Shown here: positions 1 to 8,057 of the stretch, one piece after another
Numbering within the stretch: position 1 is the first letter of the stretch
How the letters are laid out: each line of letters opens with the position of its first letter
Assembly: GCA_947631015.1 (NCBI GenBank)
Contig: CANRJS010000014.1
Span: forward strand, 1-50,772
Length of the DNA stretch: 50,772 nt
Origin: an uncultured Clostridia bacterium
Lineage (GTDB): Bacteria; Bacillota; Clostridia; Oscillospirales; JAAYOS01
Reading direction: 5' to 3'
The notes under the pieces: model-generated
Databases searched by the model: none
What the model was told of the DNA's origin: nothing
The model's input: the letters and a program-made list of their open reading frames with translations, nothing else
Made by a program: the position numbers and the translations under genes

Positions 1-1086
1 AAAAACGCCCGCGTCGCCTGTGAGAGCATAGTTACCACCGGCATGGCGCTCGTCATGGGCGAGATAAGCACCGAGTGCTATGCGGACATTCCCGCGATAG
101 TCCGCCGCACGATAGGCGAGATAGGCTACAACGACCCCTCGATAGGCTTCGACGCGAGCACCTGCGCGGTGCTCACGACGATAGACGAGCAGAGCCCGGA
201 CATAGCACTCGGCGTGGACAGGTCGCTCGAGTACAAGGCGTCCGGCGCGGATAAATACGACCTCATCGGCGCGGGCGACCAGGGAATGATGTTCGGCTGC
301 GCCACGCGCGAGACGCCCGAGCTGATGCCCGCCCCGATAGCCTATGCGCACAAGCTGTCCCGCCGCCTCACCGAGGCGCGCAAGACCGGCGTGCTCGACT
401 TCCTCCGTCCGGACGGAAAGACGCAGGTGACGGTCGAGTACGGCGAGGGACGCACCGTAAAGAGGATAGAGGCGATAGTCGTCTCGAGCCAGCACTCGGC
501 GGATGTGTCACTGGAGACGCTTCGCGATGGGATAGAGGCTGAGGTGATACGCAGGGTCATACCGGCGGAGCTCATCGACGCGAACACCAAAATATACATC
601 AACCCCACCGGACGGTTTGTCGTCGGCGGCCCGCACGGCGACTCCGGCCTCACCGGCAGGAAGCTCATAGCGGACACCTACGGCGGTTACGGACGCCACG
701 GCGGCGGCTCGTTCAGCGGCAAGGATCCGACGAAGGTGGACCGCAGCGCGTCCTACATGGCGCGCTATGTCGCAAAGAACATCGTCGCGGCGGGGCTTGC
801 CGGCCGTTGCGAGCTCGAGATAGCCTACGCGATAGGCGTCGCGCACCCGCTTTCGGTGAGCGTCGAGACCTTCGGCACCGGCGCGCTGCCGGACGACCGC
901 CTCGCGGCGCTCGTCCGCGAGAAGTTCGACCTCCGCCCGGCGGCGATAATAGACACGCTCGACCTCCGCAGGCCGATATATTCCGCCACCGCCGCCTACG
1001 GTCACTTCGGCCGCACCGACGTCGACCTCCCGTGGGAGCACACCGACATGGCGGAGGCGCTGAAGGACGCGGCGGGCGTGCGCTGA
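1..1086 (+). CDS. metK: S-adenosylmethionine synthetase (5' truncated by window edge)
   Basis: MetK makes S-adenosylmethionine from ATP and methionine in the cytoplasm, supplying methyl groups for reactions such as those of the methyltransferase encoded next. The reading frame is open from base 1 (K-N-A-R-V-A-C-E), which matches the family just after its N-terminal ATP-binding segment, so roughly 35 residues lie outside the window. Recognisable family blocks are [18 protein letters not shown], the [13 protein letters not shown] segment that contacts phosphate and metal, the following [12 protein letters not shown] loop, and the YMARYVAKN helix. The C-terminus is intact and ends in a TGA followed by a strong terminator. 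Ile codons here are 21 ATA, 4 ATC and 1 ATT. Identification is secure; only the start is missing. Confidence 0.97.
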   Translation, partial: KNARVACESIVTTGMALVMGEISTECYADIPAIVRRTIGEIGYNDPSIGFDASTCAVLTTIDEQSPDIALGVDRSLEYKASGADKYDLIGAGDQGMMFGCATRETPELMPAPIAYAHKLSRRLTEARKTGVLDFLRPDGKTQVTVEYGEGRTVKRIEAIVVSSQHSADVSLETLRDGIEAEVIRRVIPAELIDANTKIYINPTGRFVVGGPHGDSGLTGRKLIADTYGGYGRHGGGSFSGKDPTKVDRSASYMARYVAKNIVAAGLAGRCELEIAYAIGVAHPLSVSVETFGTGALPDDRLAALVREKFDLRPAAIIDTLDLRRPIYSATAAYGHFGRTDVDLPWEHTDMAEALKDAAGVR

Positions 1087-1108
1087 ACCGGCGCCGGTAC
1101 AGTCTGTG

Positions 1109-1150
1109 ACGAAGAGCAGAGCCGTTTCGGCTCTGTTCTTCGTTTATTTT
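1109..1150 (+). terminator. Intrinsic terminator of metK
   Basis: A 16-bp stem with one G-U pair (1109-1124 with 1128-1143) closes a TTT loop and runs into TTTATTTT. It lies 23 bases after the metK stop and just before a promoter, so metK is transcribed separately from what follows. Confidence 0.9.
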
Positions 1151-1155
1151 GCCGT

Positions 1156-1184
1156 TTGACTGTACGGCTCGGAAGTGATACAAT
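1156..1184 (+). promoter_or_regulatory. Sigma-A-type promoter for the methyltransferase gene
   Basis: TTGACT (1156-1161), a 17-base spacer and TACAAT (1179-1184) match the vegetative consensus. The promoter lies between the metK terminator and the ATG at 1217. Confidence 0.8.
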
Positions 1185-1216
1185 GTTTTCAAACTGGGAA
1201 ATTGGGGGTAAACGGT

Positions 1217-2080
1217 ATGTGGACCGCGCCGGACTGGACAGACTACGAGCTGCTTGACTGCGGCGCGGGGGAGCGCCTCGAGCGATGGGGTGACGTGTAC
1301 CTCGTCCGCCCCGACCCCCAGGCGATATGGCGGCCGGCGGGGCGCGACCCCCATTGGAAGCACCCGGACGGCCGGTACATCCGCTCGAGCTCTGGCGGAG
1401 GACGTTGGGAGCGGAACGGCGTTCCCGAGCGCTGGCAGATAAGGTGGCGCTCGCTCGTGTTCAACATCAAGCCGATGAACTTCAAGCACACCGGCGTATT
1501 CCCCGAGCAGGCGGCCAACTGGGACTTCTGCGCGAAGAAGATACGTTCGGCGGGGCGCGAGGTGAGCGTCCTCAACCTGTTCGGCTACACCGGGGCGGCG
1601 ACGCTCGCGTGCGCCGAGGCCGGCGCGCGCGTCTGCCACGTGGACGCGGCGAAGGGCATGGTCTCCTGGGGACGCGAGAACGCCGAGGCGAGCGGACTTT
1701 CCTCAAGACCGATACGCTGGATAGTGGACGACTGTATGAAGTTCGTGCTCCGCGAACAGCGGCGCGGGAACCGCTACGACGCTGTTCTTATGGACCCGCC
1801 ATCCTACGGGCGCGGACCGGGCGGAGAGGTCTGGCACATCGAGGACACTCTGTGCGAGCTCATCGACGAGTGCGTGAAGATACTTTCGGAAAAACCGCTC
1901 TTTTTCATCATCAACTCATACACCACAGGGCTTGCGCCCGGGGTGCTCAGCTACATCCTTTCGGATAAGCTTGTGCCGCGCTTCGGCGGCAGGGTGGAGT
2001 GCGAGGAGCTGGGACTTCCCTCAACCTCGACCGGGCTGCCGCTCCCGTGCGGAGCGGCGGGACGCTGGCAGAGCGAGTGA
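1217..2080 (+). CDS. RlmI-like class I SAM-dependent rRNA methyltransferase
   Basis: This is a 287-residue Rossmann methyltransferase of the RlmI/RlmK type, a family that methylates 23S rRNA cytosine or guanine. The SAM-binding motif is NLFGYTGAATLACAEAGA at about residues 120-137. An acidic residue follows in CHVDAAKGM, and the target-base motif DPPSYGRGPGG sits near residue 195. The N-terminal part (FNIKPMNFKHTGVFPEQAANWDF) matches the family's substrate-facing segment. I chose ATG 1217, which has a GGGGG Shine-Dalgarno 8 bases upstream, over an in-frame upstream start near 1175 that would overlap the promoter. The protein is shorter than RlmI, with no obvious PUA domain, so the exact substrate is unknown. 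It is followed after 44 bases by the ECF cassette. Confidence 0.8.
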   Translation: MWTAPDWTDYELLDCGAGERLERWGDVYLVRPDPQAIWRPAGRDPHWKHPDGRYIRSSSGGGRWERNGVPERWQIRWRSLVFNIKPMNFKHTGVFPEQAANWDFCAKKIRSAGREVSVLNLFGYTGAATLACAEAGARVCHVDAAKGMVSWGRENAEASGLSSRPIRWIVDDCMKFVLREQRRGNRYDAVLMDPPSYGRGPGGEVWHIEDTLCELIDECVKILSEKPLFFIINSYTTGLAPGVLSYILSDKLVPRFGGRVECEELGLPSTSTGLPLPCGAAGRWQSE

Positions 2081-2124
2081 CGGGAAGCGCAGACGGTACG
2101 GATAATTTTAAGATTGGAGACACT

Positions 2125-2967
2125 ATGGACGACGCAGTTCTCCGTGCGGAGAAGCTGACATTTGAATACGATACGGACGACGGGGAGCTGGAGGTGTTCC
2201 GCGACCTCGACATCACGGTGAAGCGCGGCGAAGTCGTCGCCGTCCTCGGCCACAACGGATGCGGAAAGTCGACGCTTGCAAAGCATTTCAACGCCATACT
2301 GCTTCCCACCGGCGGCAAGGTGTACGTCATGGGCATGGACACCGCGTCCGACGACCTGCTGCTCGACATACGGCGCACGGTCGGGATGGTTTTTCAGAAC
2401 CCGGATAACCAGATAGTCGCCGCCGTCGTGGAGGAGGACGTCGCGTTCGCGCCGGAAAACCTCGGCGTGCCGCAGGCGGAGATAGTCGAGCGGGTCGACT
2501 CGGCGCTCGAGACGGTCGGTATGACCGAGTACCGCAATCACGCGCCGCACCGCCTCTCCGGCGGGCAGAAGCAGAGGATAGCCATAGCGGGAGTGCTCGC
2601 GATGCGCCCGGAGTGTATAGTCCTCGACGAGCCGACGGCGATGCTAGACCCGGTGGGGCGCGCGGAGGTCATGAAGACGATACTCGAGCTCAACCGGCGG
2701 GACGGAACGACGATAGTGCTGATAACACACCACATGGACGAGGCGGCGCAGTGCAGCCGCGTCGTCGTAATGGAGGACGGGAGCTTCATCGCGGACGGTA
2801 CGCCGGAGGAGGTTTTCACGCAGGTGGAACTCCTGCGCGGCGTGGGCCTTGAGGTGCCGCAGACGGTGGAGCTGCTCTACGAGCTAAGAAAGCGCGGCTT
2901 CAACCTGCCGCTAGACGCGCTCGGGTGCGACGAGTGCGCGGCGGCGATAGCGGCCGTGATGCGCTGA
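2125..2967 (+). CDS. ecfA1: Energy-coupling factor transporter ATPase EcfA1
   Basis: One of two ATPases of a shared ECF module that powers uptake of vitamins or metal ions together with interchangeable S-components. The 280-residue protein has Walker A GHNGCGKST (Lys about 48), a Q-loop in MVFQNPDNQIVAAVVEEDVAF, signature LSGGQKQR, Walker B ECIVLDEPTAMLDP and an H-loop in LITHHMDEA. The FQNPDNQ segment is typical of EcfA. I chose ATG 2125, with GGAG 7 bases upstream; the frame is open further 5' only because it overlaps the previous gene. ecfA2 and ecfT follow directly. No S-component is encoded here, as is usual for the shared group II modules of Firmicutes. Confidence 0.95.
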   Translation: MDDAVLRAEKLTFEYDTDDGELEVFRDLDITVKRGEVVAVLGHNGCGKSTLAKHFNAILLPTGGKVYVMGMDTASDDLLLDIRRTVGMVFQNPDNQIVAAVVEEDVAFAPENLGVPQAEIVERVDSALETVGMTEYRNHAPHRLSGGQKQRIAIAGVLAMRPECIVLDEPTAMLDPVGRAEVMKTILELNRRDGTTIVLITHHMDEAAQCSRVVVMEDGSFIADGTPEEVFTQVELLRGVGLEVPQTVELLYELRKRGFNLPLDALGCDECAAAIAAVMR

Positions 2968-3008
2968 ATTTTTTGATTGCAGGGGACCCGGAGAGGTCAC
3001 GGAGGAAC

Positions 3009-3878
3009 ATGGCGGTAATTCGAGCGGAAAATCTTACATACGTATACGGCGCGGGCACTCCGTTCGAGCGGAAGGCGCTCGACGGCGTAAGCTTCGAGAT
3101 AGAGCGCGGCGAGTTCGTCGGGCTCATAGGTCACACCGGCTCGGGCAAGAGCACGCTCATCCAGCACCTGAACGGTCTTCTCAGGCCGACAGAGGGGCGG
3201 GTGTTCGTTGACGACCGGGACATCTGGGAGGACGAGAAGAGCATCCGCGAGGTGCGCTTCAAGGTCGGCCTCGTGTTTCAGTACCCCGAGTACCAGTTGT
3301 TTGAGGAGACCGTCGAGAAGGACATAGCCTTTGGCCCGAAGAACATGGGTCTCTCCGACGAAGAGATCGCGGAGCGGGTGCGCGAGGCGGCGCGGTTTGT
3401 CGGAATAGACGAGGAGTCGCTTTCAAAGTCGCCGTTCGAGCTCTCGGGCGGACAGAAGCGCCGCGTCGCGATAGCGGGCGTAATAGCCATGCGCCCGGAG
3501 GTGCTTATCCTCGACGAGCCGACGGCGGGTCTTGACCCGCGCGGCCGCCGCGAGATACTCGGAAGGATAGACGACTATCACCGCGAGAGCGGCGCCGCCG
3601 TCATAATAGTCACCCACAGCATGGAGGAGGCGGCGCGCTACGCGTCGCGGATAATAGTCCTAGACGATAACGGCATAAACTGCACAGGCACGCCCGCCGA
3701 GGTGTTCGCGCGGGCGGACGAGCTCGAGCGTATCGGGCTCGACGTGCCGATGGTGACAAAGGTGTTCCGGGAGCTGAAGCGCCTCGGCGTCGCGGTAGAC
3801 CCGGCGGTCTACACCGTCGAGGACGGCGTGCGGGAGCTCCTGCGAGCGAAGGGAGGGAACGTCCGTGGCAATGCTTAA
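3009..3878 (+). CDS. ecfA2: Energy-coupling factor transporter ATPase EcfA2
   Basis: The second ATPase of the ECF module, which pairs with EcfA1 under EcfT. It has 289 residues, with Walker A GHTGSGKST (Lys about 47), Q-loop VFQYPEYQLFEETVEKDIAFGPKN split over the helical domain, signature LSGGQKRR, Walker B VLILDEPTAGLDP and H-loop IIVTHSMEEA. The YPEYQLFEET stretch is diagnostic of the EcfA2 (CbiO2) half. The start is ATG 3009 with GGAGG only 3 bases upstream, a short spacing, but the residues after it align with family N-termini. The 3' end overlaps ecfT by 14 bases, which suggests translational coupling. Confidence 0.95.
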   Translation: MAVIRAENLTYVYGAGTPFERKALDGVSFEIERGEFVGLIGHTGSGKSTLIQHLNGLLRPTEGRVFVDDRDIWEDEKSIREVRFKVGLVFQYPEYQLFEETVEKDIAFGPKNMGLSDEEIAERVREAARFVGIDEESLSKSPFELSGGQKRRVAIAGVIAMRPEVLILDEPTAGLDPRGRREILGRIDDYHRESGAAVIIVTHSMEEAARYASRIIVLDDNGINCTGTPAEVFARADELERIGLDVPMVTKVFRELKRLGVAVDPAVYTVEDGVRELLRAKGGNVRGNA

Positions 3879-4695
3879 GGATATAACCCTCGGACAGTAT
3901 TTCCCGGGGAACACTCCCCTGCACCGGATGGACCCCCGGATGAAGATACTTCTCACGATAGCGTACATCGTCGTGCTGTTCGTCGCGGACGGGCTCGTGA
4001 GCTATCTCGCGATAATCGCGTTCCTCTGCACAGCGATAGCCATATCGCACATAACGCCGAAGATGATACTCCGGGGGATGAAGACGCTCATCTTCATCAT
4101 TGCCCTCACCGGAATACTGAATATATTCTACACCAAGGGGGAGGGAAAGCCCCTCCTGAGCTTCTGGAACGTCGCGATATACAAGGAGGGCATCGTGACG
4201 GCGGTATTTATGATAGTCCGGATAATCCTGCTCATCTCCGGAACGTTCATGCTGACCTACACCACGTCGCCGCTTCAGCTCACCGACGGTATCGAGAGCC
4301 TGCTGAAGCCGCTCGAGAAGATACACGTCCCGGCGCACGAGCTCGCGATGATGATGTCGATAGCCCTCCGCTTTATACCCACGCTCATAGAGGAGGCGGA
4401 CAAGATAATGTCCGCGCAGAAGGCGCGCGGGGCGGACTTTGAGAGCGGCGGACTTCTCCGCCGCGCGAAGGCGCTCATCCCGCTGCTCGTGCCGCTCTTC
4501 ATAAGCGCGTTCCGGCGGGCAGACGAGCTCGCCGTCGCGATGGAATGCCGCTGTTACCACGGCGGCGAGGGACGGACGCGGATGCGCTCGCTGAAGTTCG
4601 GCACGGTGGACCTGTGGGCGCTCCTTATAGTCGCGGCGCTCGCGGCGGCCGTCATACTGCTGAAGATCTTCCCGGTGGAGGTGTTCGGGATATGA
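3865..4695 (+). CDS. ecfT: Energy-coupling factor transporter transmembrane protein EcfT
   Basis: The membrane scaffold of the ECF module, joining the two ATPases to the substrate-binding S-component. It has 276 residues. Several hydrophobic segments (about 25-65, 70-90, 110-135 and the C-terminal 250-270) flank a long cytoplasmic helical region holding the two coupling motifs, seen as SAQKARGADF and AMECRCYHGG (the family's Ala-Arg-Gly repeats). The N-terminus LGQYFPGNTPLHRMDPRMKI is classic EcfT. GTG 3865 is preferred because GGGAGGG lies 7 bases upstream; ATG 3871 would be 13 away. The stop overlaps the truA start as ATGA. Confidence 0.95.
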   Translation: MAMLKDITLGQYFPGNTPLHRMDPRMKILLTIAYIVVLFVADGLVSYLAIIAFLCTAIAISHITPKMILRGMKTLIFIIALTGILNIFYTKGEGKPLLSFWNVAIYKEGIVTAVFMIVRIILLISGTFMLTYTTSPLQLTDGIESLLKPLEKIHVPAHELAMMMSIALRFIPTLIEEADKIMSAQKARGADFESGGLLRRAKALIPLLVPLFISAFRRADELAVAMECRCYHGGEGRTRMRSLKFGTVDLWALLIVAALAAAVILLKIFPVEVFGI

Positions 4696-5465
4696 CGCCG
4701 CTCGGCACGGAACACGGAAGGCGAAACATCGCCATGCGGCTTGCCTACGACGGTACGGCCTATCACGGCTGGCAGGCGCAGAAGAAGGACGTCACCGTTT
4801 CCGAGACGCTTGAGAGGGCGCTCGAGGGAGCGGTGGGTCACCCTGTCCGCGTCACCGGGTGCGGACGGACGGACGCGGGCGTACACGCCCGCACCTACGT
4901 CGCAAACTTCCGCACGGAGAGCGGGATACCGGCGGAGCGGCTGCCCTATGCGGTGAACACACGTCTTCCGCGCGACATCGCCGTCTACTCCGCCTCGGAT
5001 GTCGGGGAGGACTTTCACGCGACCTTCTCGGCGACGGCAAAGGAGTACACCTACGTCATAAGCCCCTCGCGCATACACGACCCGTTCCTTGCCGACCGCG
5101 CGTACTTCTACCCGAGAACGCCGGACGTCGCGCGGATGCGCGCGGCGGCGGAGATGCTCGTGGGCGAGCACGACTTCGCGGCGCTCCGCTCGGTGGGGTC
5201 GAACGTAAAGACGACGGTGAGGACGATGCACGAGCTCGAGGTCCGCGAGGAGGGCGGCGCGGTGCTGATACGCATGAAAGCGAACGGCTTCCTATACAAT
5301 ATGGCGCGCGCCATATCCGGCACGCTGCTGTACGTGTCGGAGGGTAAGCTCTCGCCGGAGGACATACCGGCGCTGCTCGAAGCGGGCGAGCGCACGGCCG
5401 CGGGGCCGACGCTTCCGGCCTGCGGCCTCTATATGACCGGCGTGTGGTACAGGGAAAACGTCTGA
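4692..5465 (+). CDS. truA: tRNA pseudouridine(38-40) synthase TruA
   Basis: TruA converts uridines 38-40 in the tRNA anticodon arm to pseudouridine. The protein has 257 residues, normal for the family. The catalytic aspartate is in GRTDAGVHA (Asp61), and other family blocks are RLAYDGTAYHGWQ at the N-terminus, AKEYTYVI, HDFAALRS and FLYNMARAISGTLL. The start ATG 4692 overlaps the ecfT stop (ATGA), so translation is probably coupled. Its position after ecfA1-ecfA2-ecfT is the usual one in Firmicutes. Confidence 0.96.
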   Translation: MTPLGTEHGRRNIAMRLAYDGTAYHGWQAQKKDVTVSETLERALEGAVGHPVRVTGCGRTDAGVHARTYVANFRTESGIPAERLPYAVNTRLPRDIAVYSASDVGEDFHATFSATAKEYTYVISPSRIHDPFLADRAYFYPRTPDVARMRAAAEMLVGEHDFAALRSVGSNVKTTVRTMHELEVREEGGAVLIRMKANGFLYNMARAISGTLLYVSEGKLSPEDIPALLEAGERTAAGPTLPACGLYMTGVWYRENV

Positions 5466-5489
5466 ATCTTAGATCGGTGAGGAATGAAG

Positions 5490-6668
5490 ATGGCAAAGGA
5501 CAGAAAAAATCCGGCGGCGGAGGAGAAGTCTAAGCGGAAAATCGACCCGCTGGGGCTTATACTGCGGTGCCTGCTAGTGATAGCGGCGGGTCTTTTTGTC
5601 ACGCTCGCCGTGGTCAGCTGGCCGAGCATCCGCGAAAACGGCTTCTACGCCACCTTCTTCGGTACGGAGGAGGAGCAGGGGACGCTTGAGCGCGCGGAGG
5701 AGATAGAGTTCGTCGCGAACACCCGCAACGTGTTCTGCGCCTATCGCGAGGGCGCGGCGATACTCGGACCGAGCGGGCTGCAGGTCGTCCGGCCGGACGG
5801 CTCTACCGAAATAGACGAGGCAAAGAGCTTCACAAACCCCGTTCTCCGCTGTGACGGCGGCTGGCTCCTCGCATACGACTCTGGCGGGACGGGCATGATC
5901 CTCGTCGAGGACGGCAAGGTGAAGGCAAACGACTCCGCTCCCGGCGACCTCATATTCGCGGAGGTCAACGGCAGCGGCTGGCGGCTGATGATACGGCAGA
6001 GCGACAACTGGCGAGCCGTCGCCACCGTCATTGACGAGGACGGCAGGACGGTGTACGAGCTCTCGAGCGCGGAGCGCTATCTGATAGGGGGAGACGTCTC
6101 GCCGGACGGCACGCGAACCGCGCTCGCGGGCGTGCGCCAGCTCGACGCGCAGATACTCTCCTCGGTCTACATATTTGAGCACTCCAGCGCTGAGGCGGAT
6201 CCGATGGCATTCTGGGAGGATCCGAACGGCATGGTGCTCTCCGCCGAGTTCCTTGACGATGAAACGATACTCGTCCTCACGGACGAAGCGGCGGTTTTCG
6301 TGGACGGAGACACCGGCGCGGAGAACGCGCGCTATGAGTTCGGCTCGTACAACCTTACGTCTTACGGCGTGGGAGACGGGTTCGTGTCGCTCGCGCTCAC
6401 GGGCGCTTCGGGGCTCAGCTGCCGCGTGGTGACGCTCGATTTCCATGGCACGGAGCTCGCCTCACGGGTGACGGGAGGCGTTGAGGACATGGACGCCGAG
6501 GGCGCCGATTTCGGAATTTTGACAAACGACGGGTTTGTGGTGTATAATAATAATTTAGAGAGCGTGGCGCAGGGCCCGTGTCCCGCCGGGAGCAGGAAGC
6601 TGCTTGTGGCGCGGGGCGGCACGGTCTACGTCATAACCTCGGGCGCGGCCTCCGTCTATCAGTATTGA
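5490..6668 (+). CDS. Membrane-anchored propeller-like protein (DUF5711-like), function unknown
   Basis: A 392-residue protein with a basic N-terminus (KDRKNPAAEEKSKRK), one membrane segment at about residues 24-45 and a large extracellular C-terminal part. That part has repeated short beta motifs such as VRPDGS, ISPDGTRTALAG-like strands and an FLDDETILVLTD block, suggesting a WD40/YVTN-like beta-propeller. It resembles the uncharacterised DUF5711 family of clostridia; I cannot confirm this without a profile search. ATG 5490 is preferred to ATG 5484 because GGTGAGG lies 7 bases upstream of it and only 1 base from the other. It sits between truA and a cvpA-like gene, which suggests an envelope role. 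A consensus promoter lies inside its 3' end. Confidence 0.6.
   Translation: MAKDRKNPAAEEKSKRKIDPLGLILRCLLVIAAGLFVTLAVVSWPSIRENGFYATFFGTEEEQGTLERAEEIEFVANTRNVFCAYREGAAILGPSGLQVVRPDGSTEIDEAKSFTNPVLRCDGGWLLAYDSGGTGMILVEDGKVKANDSAPGDLIFAEVNGSGWRLMIRQSDNWRAVATVIDEDGRTVYELSSAERYLIGGDVSPDGTRTALAGVRQLDAQILSSVYIFEHSSAEADPMAFWEDPNGMVLSAEFLDDETILVLTDEAAVFVDGDTGAENARYEFGSYNLTSYGVGDGFVSLALTGASGLSCRVVTLDFHGTELASRVTGGVEDMDAEGADFGILTNDGFVVYNNNLESVAQGPCPAGSRKLLVARGGTVYVITSGAASVYQY
6519..6548 (+). promoter_or_regulatory. Consensus promoter inside the DUF5711-like gene, reading into cvpA
   Basis: TTGACA (6519-6524), an 18-base spacer and TATAAT (6543-6548) are both perfect hexamers, in an AT-rich patch of an otherwise GC-rich coding region. 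The next gene starts 162 bases downstream, so this may give the cvpA-pgsA-clpE segment its own transcription. Confidence 0.65.
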
Positions 6669-6710
6669 CGCGGGCGGCCGGAGGACCTTCAAGGAGACAC
6701 GGAGAAACGG

Positions 6711-7382
6711 ATGAACGCTTTTCAGAACATAATTCTTGACCTTGTGATAGCCGCGGTGCTTGTATTCGCGACGGTGCGCGGAGCAAAGCGCGGATTTGTG
6801 CTGATGCTCGCGTCGTTCCTGAAGGTCATAATAGCGCTCGTGGGTTCTGTCATCATCACCCACATGCTTGCCCCAGTGGTGGCGAATGCGGTGCAGCCTG
6901 CGATCGAGGAGAGAATACTTCCGCCGCTCATGGAGATAGCGGACGAGACCGGCAGGATCGCGGACGCTTCGCTCGAAGCCGTGTCCGAAATAAACGTGTT
7001 CGGCTTCCGGCTCGGCGACTATCTCGACCGTGGCGCGGAAGGAACCGTCGGACAGGCGGGCGGCGAGCTTGCGGCGTCCGCCGCAGGCAAGCTGAGCGCG
7101 GAGATAGCGGACACGTTTGCGCGGTTCATAGTGAGCGCGGCGTCCTTCTTCCTGGTGCTCATAGCGGTGGCGATCGCCGCGCACGCGCTTGACCTCGCGT
7201 TCCGTCTGCCGCTGCTCGGCGGGATAAACCACGCTTTGGGGCTCCTGCTCGGAGCCGTGAGCGGACTTCTCATCGTACTGCTGTTCGTGACCGTGGCGGA
7301 GCTGTTCGTCTCGCCGGAGGTCGCGGACAATACGGTGCTCTTCTCGTTCTTCCGCGACATAGATCCGTTCTCGCTCCGCTGA
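6711..7382 (+). CDS. CvpA family membrane protein
   Basis: A 223-residue integral membrane protein. It starts with FQNIILDLVIAAVLVFATVRGAKRGFV, the signature opening of the CvpA/colicin V production family (one helix, then a Lys/Arg-Gly-Phe turn). Hydrophobic segments are near residues 8-25, 28-60, 140-165 and 175-205. The pair of acidic/amphipathic stretches between residues 70 and 135 would lie outside the membrane. CvpA proteins have been linked to peptidoglycan and envelope stress responses, but no biochemical activity is settled. It starts at ATG 6711, with a GGAG-like site upstream, and pgsA follows after a 96-base gap with two hairpins. Confidence 0.75.
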   Translation: MNAFQNIILDLVIAAVLVFATVRGAKRGFVLMLASFLKVIIALVGSVIITHMLAPVVANAVQPAIEERILPPLMEIADETGRIADASLEAVSEINVFGFRLGDYLDRGAEGTVGQAGGELAASAAGKLSAEIADTFARFIVSAASFFLVLIAVAIAAHALDLAFRLPLLGGINHALGLLLGAVSGLLIVLLFVTVAELFVSPEVADNTVLFSFFRDIDPFSLR

Positions 7383-7401
7383 CGGAGCGTGCGATTTTCT
7401 G

Positions 7402-7455
7402 GAGCCCTGCGGTTTCGGCAAGGGCTCATGATTTCCGGCGGACGCCGCAGGCGTC
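7402..7455 (+). other. Two hairpins in the cvpA-pgsA gap
   Basis: GAGCCCT (7402-7408) pairs with AGGGCTC (7421-7427), and GACGCC (7441-7446) pairs with GGCGTC (7450-7455). Neither is followed by a T-run. They could be a weak attenuator or an mRNA stability element; no function can be read from sequence alone. Confidence 0.35.
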
Positions 7456-7478
7456 TTCCGATTTAAGGAGGATACTCT

Positions 7479-8018
7479 ATGAATGTTCCGAATGCGTTAT
7501 CGCTGCTCAGAATAGCCATGGTCCCCGCGTTTGCGGGAGTATTCTTCTCCGGTCTGCCGAATGCGCACAGGTGGGCGGGACTTATCTTCCTGCTCGCCTC
7601 GCTCACGGACATGCTCGACGGACGGATAGCCCGCAAGTACAACAAAATAACGCGCCTCGGCAGAGTGCTCGACCCGCTCGCGGATAAGCTGATGACTGCG
7701 GCGGCGCTCGTCTGCATAATAATATCGAAGATGATCCCGCTCTGGATATTCATAGTGTTTGCGATAAAGGAGATACTGATGGGACTCGGTTCGGTGATCC
7801 TTTATAAATATATCGACGATGTGCCGCCCTCAAACATACTCGGAAAGGCGTCCACGGTGGTGTTCTTCACGTCCTGCCTTGTGATGATGCTATTTGAGAT
7901 ACCGGTAAAGGCGGCGACGATAGTCATGACCTGCGCGCTCGCGCTGACGCTCATAGCCTTCGTCGGATACGCGCTCAACATGTTCCGGCTGCTTGCCGAA
8001 AAGAAGGCCGCGCACTGA
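7479..8018 (+). CDS. pgsA: CDP-diacylglycerol--glycerol-3-phosphate 3-phosphatidyltransferase
   Basis: PgsA makes phosphatidylglycerol phosphate, the committed step to phosphatidylglycerol, in the cytoplasmic membrane. The 179-residue protein has the CDP-alcohol phosphotransferase signature (D-G-x2-A-R-x8-G-x3-D-x3-D) in DGRIARKYNKITRLGRVLD and the following PLADKLM, starting at about residue 47. Hydrophobic helices lie near 10-45, 75-115 and 130-170. The opening NVPNALSLLRIAMVPAF is typical. A strong AAGGAGG lies upstream of ATG 7479. cdsA, which makes its CDP-diacylglycerol substrate, lies elsewhere in this window (40860). Confidence 0.93.
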   Translation: MNVPNALSLLRIAMVPAFAGVFFSGLPNAHRWAGLIFLLASLTDMLDGRIARKYNKITRLGRVLDPLADKLMTAAALVCIIISKMIPLWIFIVFAIKEILMGLGSVILYKYIDDVPPSNILGKASTVVFFTSCLVMMLFEIPVKAATIVMTCALALTLIAFVGYALNMFRLLAEKKAAH

Positions 8019-8057
8019 AAATTTTTGACTTCTGAGCTGAAAGGAAATTACGGCAAA

